Assembly: GCF_004297875.1 (NCBI RefSeq)
Contig: NZ_SCSK01000006.1
Location: forward strand, 62,001-126,000
Length of the DNA stretch: 64,000 nt
Source: Pandoraea sp.
GTDB lineage: Bacteria; Pseudomonadota; Gammaproteobacteria; Burkholderiales; Burkholderiaceae
Reading direction: 5' to 3'
The notes under the pieces are model-generated. The model saw only the letters and a list, made by a program, of their open reading frames with translations, did not search any database and was not told the origin of the DNA. A program made the translations under genes and the position numbers. How positions within the stretch are numbered: position 1 is the first letter of the stretch; each line of letters opens with the position of its first letter. Shown piece after piece: positions 62,036-64,000 of the stretch.

Positions 62036-62682
62036 GCGTCGTCACCCATCAACCACTGCACGTCGCCATCGCCCTGACCTCGAACAAGGTCGACCCGCCC
62101 GTCGCAGACGCGCAAACGGTCTTCCACGAACCAGCGTACCGCACGAGGATAAATCACGTGTTCGCAGCGCAATACACGCGCAGCGAGATCGGCGGCGGTA
62201 TCCGCCGGCTTTACCGGCACCACGGCCTGGATCACGATCGGCCCATGGTCGAGTTCGGCGGTGACGAAATGCACGCTGGCGCCATGAACCTTGATGCCCG
62301 CCTCGAGCGCCCGCTCGTGCGTGTGGAGCCCAGGGAAGCTGGGCAAAAGCGAGGGGTGGATATTCAGCAAACGTCCGGCATAGCGGGCCACGAAACCCGG
62401 CGTGAGGATCCGCATAAAACCGGCAAGCACGACCAGATCCGGGGCGAATCCGTCGATCGCCGCCGCCAGCGCGGTATCGAACTGTTCTCTCTCGCCAAAA
62501 CCGCGGCTCTCGACCACGGCCGTGACGATGCCGTGGGATTGCGCGAAGGACAGGCCCGCAGCATCGGCGCGGTTGGAGATCACCGCGGCAATGCGGGCCG
62601 GCCATTGCTCGGCGGTGCAGGCGCGCACGATGGCCTCCATGTTGCTGCCGCGGCCAGAAATCAAAATCACAATATTTTTCAT
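62032..62682 (-). CDS. purN: Phosphoribosylglycinamide formyltransferase
   Basis: 216 residues. Transfers formyl from 10-formyl-THF to GAR in purine synthesis. Motifs: IVILISGRGSNMEAIVRAC (phosphate loop), VISNRADAAGL, LVVLAGFMRILTPGFV, LLNIHPSLLPSFPGLHTHERAL (active-site Asn and His) and GASVHFVTAELDHGPIVIQ (catalytic Asp in LDHGP). Coupled to the methyltransferase gene by ATGA. Divergent from ribF. Confidence 0.96.
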   Translation of the reverse strand: MKNIVILISGRGSNMEAIVRACTAEQWPARIAAVISNRADAAGLSFAQSHGIVTAVVESRGFGEREQFDTALAAAIDGFAPDLVVLAGFMRILTPGFVARYAGRLLNIHPSLLPSFPGLHTHERALEAGIKVHGASVHFVTAELDHGPIVIQAVVPVKPADTAADLAARVLRCEHVIYPRAVRWFVEDRLRVCDGRVDLVRGQGDGDVQWLMGDDA

Positions 62683-62815
62683 CGCGGAATTTTATCACCG
62701 GCACGGGGCACCGCGCCAAAAGCTCGCGCCGAACCCGCCCCGAAACGTTTATAATTCAATGTTTTGCGGCGTCTGGCGCTGCGCCAATCGACATTTTCCT
62801 TTTGTTTTTCATATC

Positions 62816-63814
62816 GTGCGAGTTTTTCGGGGTCTCCCAAACGCTGAAAGCAAGGCGCCCTGTGTACTGACCATCGGCAACTTCGATGGCGTTCACCTGG
62901 GGCACCAGGCACTGCTCGCGCGCATGCGCGCGGCCGGCGCCGCGCGTGGCCTGTCGACTTGCGTGATGACCTTCGAGCCGCACCCGCGCGAGTATTTTTC
63001 TCCCCAGCACGCACCGGCCCGCATTTCCAATTTGCGCGACAAACTTGAAGCGCTCGATGCGCAGGGCGTCGACCGGCTGGTGGTCGAGCACTTCAATGCT
63101 CACTTCGCCAGTCAATCCCCGGAGCAGTTCGTGCGCCGCATCATCGTCGACGGCCTGCATACCCGCTGGCTGCTGGTCGGCGACGATTTTCGTTTCGGCG
63201 CCAAGCGCGCGGGCGATTTCGCCTACCTGCAGGAAGCCGGCAAACGCTATGGTTTCGAGGTAGAGCAACTGTCGACGATCGCACATGACGGCATTCGAAT
63301 TTCCAGCTCCGAGGTGCGCGCCGCGCTGGCCGAGGGCGACTTCGAGCGCGCCCACACGCTGCTCGGTCGGCCATTCATGATTTCCGGACATGTCGTGCAC
63401 GGCATGAAGCTGGGCCGCGACCTCGGTTTCCCGACGCTCAATCTGCGTATCGCGCATCGACATCCGGCCCTGACCGGCATATTCATCGTTCAGGTGCATG
63501 GCCTGGCGAGCACCCCGCTGCCCGGTGTCGCCAGCCTGGGGCTGCGCCCGACAGTCGATGACTCAGGGCGCTACCTGCTTGAAACCCACCTGCTCGATTT
63601 CGTCGGCGACGCCTACGGCAAGCTGGTGCGCGTCGAATTCCTGCGCAAATTGCGCGACGAGCAAAAATACGACGGCCTCGATGCATTGCAGGCCGCCATC
63701 GCCAACGATACGGCGCAGGCCCGTGCCTTCTTTGCCCAAGGCCGGCCGTATGCGGCCTCCACCGCGACCGGCCAGCGTGATTTTGCCACCTCGGCAACCG
63801 ATCGAATTAGTTGA
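62816..63814 (+). CDS. ribF: Bifunctional riboflavin kinase / FAD synthetase
   Basis: 332 residues from GTG 62816, giving the usual start VRVFRGLPN; the frame is open much further upstream but that part overlaps the purN region. The N-terminal FMN adenylyltransferase domain shows [21 protein letters not shown] (GNFDGVHxGH nucleotide motif), [12 protein letters not shown] and [13 protein letters not shown], then RISSSEVR. The C-terminal riboflavin kinase has [13 protein letters not shown] and [16 protein letters not shown]. It completes conversion of riboflavin to FMN and FAD. Followed by ileS, a common pairing. Confidence 0.96.
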   Translation: MRVFRGLPNAESKAPCVLTIGNFDGVHLGHQALLARMRAAGAARGLSTCVMTFEPHPREYFSPQHAPARISNLRDKLEALDAQGVDRLVVEHFNAHFASQSPEQFVRRIIVDGLHTRWLLVGDDFRFGAKRAGDFAYLQEAGKRYGFEVEQLSTIAHDGIRISSSEVRAALAEGDFERAHTLLGRPFMISGHVVHGMKLGRDLGFPTLNLRIAHRHPALTGIFIVQVHGLASTPLPGVASLGLRPTVDDSGRYLLETHLLDFVGDAYGKLVRVEFLRKLRDEQKYDGLDALQAAIANDTAQARAFFAQGRPYAASTATGQRDFATSATDRIS

Positions 63815-63912
63815 GGAGCGCGCCCGCGATGGCGTGCTCCGGGCACGACGTGCCCACGCGTTCGTTGTTCCATTTCATCCGAGTCGCCAGTGACTTACCC
63901 GCACCCGATACC

Positions 63913-64000
63913 ATGAGTGACAAGAAATCCACCGACAAATACCCCGTCAATCTGCTGGAGACGCCCTTTCCGATGCGTGGCGACCTGCCCAAGCGCGAGC
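63913..64000 (+). CDS. ileS: Isoleucyl-tRNA synthetase, N-terminal fragment (3' end outside window)
   Basis: 29 residues visible: [20 protein letters not shown] then MRGDLPKRE. The [19 protein letters not shown] pattern (in pieces above) is the well-known IleS beginning, and its position after ribF supports it. The window ends here. Confidence 0.93.
   Translation, partial: MSDKKSTDKYPVNLLETPFPMRGDLPKRE

Noticed and set aside
1..64000. CRISPR arrays, tRNA or rRNA genes, insertion sequences, prophage or toxin-antitoxin modules
   Set aside because: No regular repeats, cloverleaf-like segments, transposase motifs or phage genes were recognised on either strand.

Overview
This 64-kb high-GC window is chromosomal DNA from a betaproteobacterium. 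The order Burkholderiales is my best guess, with Burkholderiaceae such as Pandoraea or Burkholderia sensu lato most likely. The basis is the base composition, the protein sequences and the neighbourhoods (hemL and ribDE; ribBA-ribH-nusB; fkpB-ispH; nadB facing nadA-nadC; purN beside ribF-ileS). I could not run a taxonomic search.

Layout. 1-4.5 kb: the 3' end of hemL, a lemA-TPM-TPM cluster, then ribD and ribE. 4.4-20.9 kb: a block of mostly accessory genes. It holds a D-Ala-D-Ala carboxypeptidase, an acetoacetate decarboxylase-family/proline dehydrogenase/AraC operon, a degenerate EAL protein, a LysR/nitronate monooxygenase pair, four MFS transporters, two more LysR regulators, a cupin and a YcsI-family hydro-lyase. 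This block separates ribDE from ribBA-ribH-nusB (21.2-23.4 kb). 23.5-29.6 kb: an aminotransferase, a membrane-anchored lytic transglycosylase with a long structured leader, ubiD and gabD. 29.6-38.6 kb: signalling and stress genes, namely an EAL-CBS-GGDEF protein, two response regulators, a CHASE3 histidine kinase, a ferritin-like protein, DUF1328, CsbD and entericidin small proteins, and a soluble MCP. 38.6-45.6 kb: AraC/EamA, LysR/NAD-epimerase, a ferredoxin-type reductase, an argD-like aminotransferase behind a possible attenuator, and a GNAT. 45.7-50.7 kb: a complete branched-chain amino-acid ABC transporter (binding protein, livH, livM, livG, livF). 51.2-64 kb: core genes ispH, fkpB, radC, rpmB-rpmG, nadB, nadC-nadA, a fatty-acid desaturase, an MscS channel, an RsmB-family methyltransferase, purN, ribF and the start of ileS.

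How the genes work together. Most of the riboflavin/FAD pathway is here (ribD, ribE, ribBA, ribH, ribF), but the GTP cyclohydrolase II half of RibBA lacks its zinc cysteines, so an independent ribA must lie elsewhere. All three genes of de novo quinolinate/NaMN synthesis are present. The five liv genes form one transporter, with a terminator separating the binding protein from the membrane and ATPase genes.

Most notable: ispH, normally essential, carries an in-frame TGA at codon 38 with an otherwise full-length reading frame. The argD-like gene has a leader with an arginine-rich 27-codon ORF followed by a perfect intrinsic terminator. The lytic transglycosylase leader has a good promoter, a terminator and a possible competing antiterminator. 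No CRISPR array, tRNA, rRNA, insertion sequence or prophage was seen. All calls come from reading the sequence; no database search was run.
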